The notes under the pieces: model-generated | What the model was told of the DNA's origin: nothing | Database searches by the model: none | Seen by the model: only the letters and a program-made list of their open reading frames with translations | NCBI GenBank assembly: GCA_019412865.1 | Contig: DXOJ01000536.1 | Location: forward strand, 1-7,064 | Source of the DNA: Bacteroides sp. | GTDB lineage: Bacteria > Bacteroidota > Bacteroidia > Bacteroidales > Bacteroidaceae | DNA length: 7,064 bases | Direction: 5' to 3' | In this document: piece after piece, positions 6,989 through 7,064 of the stretch | Layout: every line of letters starts with the position of its first letter | Numbering within the stretch: the stretch's first letter is position 1 | Made by a program: the position numbers and the translations under genes

Positions 6989-7064
6989 AATATCTTATTC
7001 GTTTATAAAAAATTATTGCTGTCCGATGAAACTTTTTAAGCTGAAATAATAAAGGGCTGTTTCC
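6989..7064. other. Intergenic tail without a recognised feature
   Basis: A/T-rich bases after the terminator. I find no gene longer than a seven-codon frame (ATG at 7026), no tRNA-like fold and no Bacteroides-type TAnnTTTG promoter box. It may belong to the leader of a gene beyond the window. Confidence 0.5.

Noticed and set aside
7050..7064. Possible start of a second insertion sequence at the window end (AGGGCTGTTTCC)
   Set aside because: Only a short G/T-rich stretch is visible, with no partner repeat or coding sequence to support it.
1..7064. CRISPR array, tRNA or rRNA genes, defence system or phage genes
   Set aside because: No regularly spaced repeats, RNA-gene folds or proteins of such systems are seen; every sizeable frame is explained by the IS or the glycan locus.

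Overview
The window looks like a gut Bacteroides or a close Bacteroidota relative. The evidence is a SusC/SusD pair followed by lipoproteins with DUF1735 domains, lipobox signal peptides followed by acidic residues, A/T-rich start regions without clear Shine-Dalgarno sites, and a moderate, slightly A/T-rich base composition. All genes read on the + strand.

Layout. Positions 1 to about 1181 are most of an ISAs1-family insertion sequence with an apparently intact DDE transposase; its left end lies outside the window. From about 1182 to 1957 is the 3' quarter of a susC-type gene (TonB-dependent outer-membrane transporter). The IS sits inside this gene, so the transporter is broken, at least in this arrangement. 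Four intact, closely spaced lipoprotein genes follow: a SusD-like glycan-binding protein (1970-3571), a GH18 enzyme (3614-4627), a DUF1735 protein with an F5/8 type C-like domain (4646-5665) and a DUF1735 protein with a LamG/concanavalin-like domain (5677-6891). Gaps between them are 11 to 42 bases, as expected of one operon. A nested hairpin with a T-run at 6926-6988 looks like the operon terminator. The last 75 or so bases hold nothing I can identify.

How it works together. This is the core of a polysaccharide (glycan) utilization locus. The GH18 protein has the full D-x-x-D-x-D-x-E catalytic motif and a downstream Q-x-Y, the pattern of endo-beta-N-acetylglucosaminidases that cut the chitobiose core of N-glycans. 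The expected model is that surface GH18 releases glycans from host glycoproteins, the two DUF1735 proteins and SusD hold them at the cell surface, and SusC imports them. The gene order (SusC, SusD, GH18, two surface binding proteins) resembles, from memory, the B. thetaiotaomicron complex N-glycan locus around BT1042-BT1046. With SusC cut by the IS, import through this locus should fail unless another SusC substitutes or the IS is lost. I see no sign of a wholly new system; the notable point is a recent-looking IS disruption of an otherwise intact host-glycan locus.
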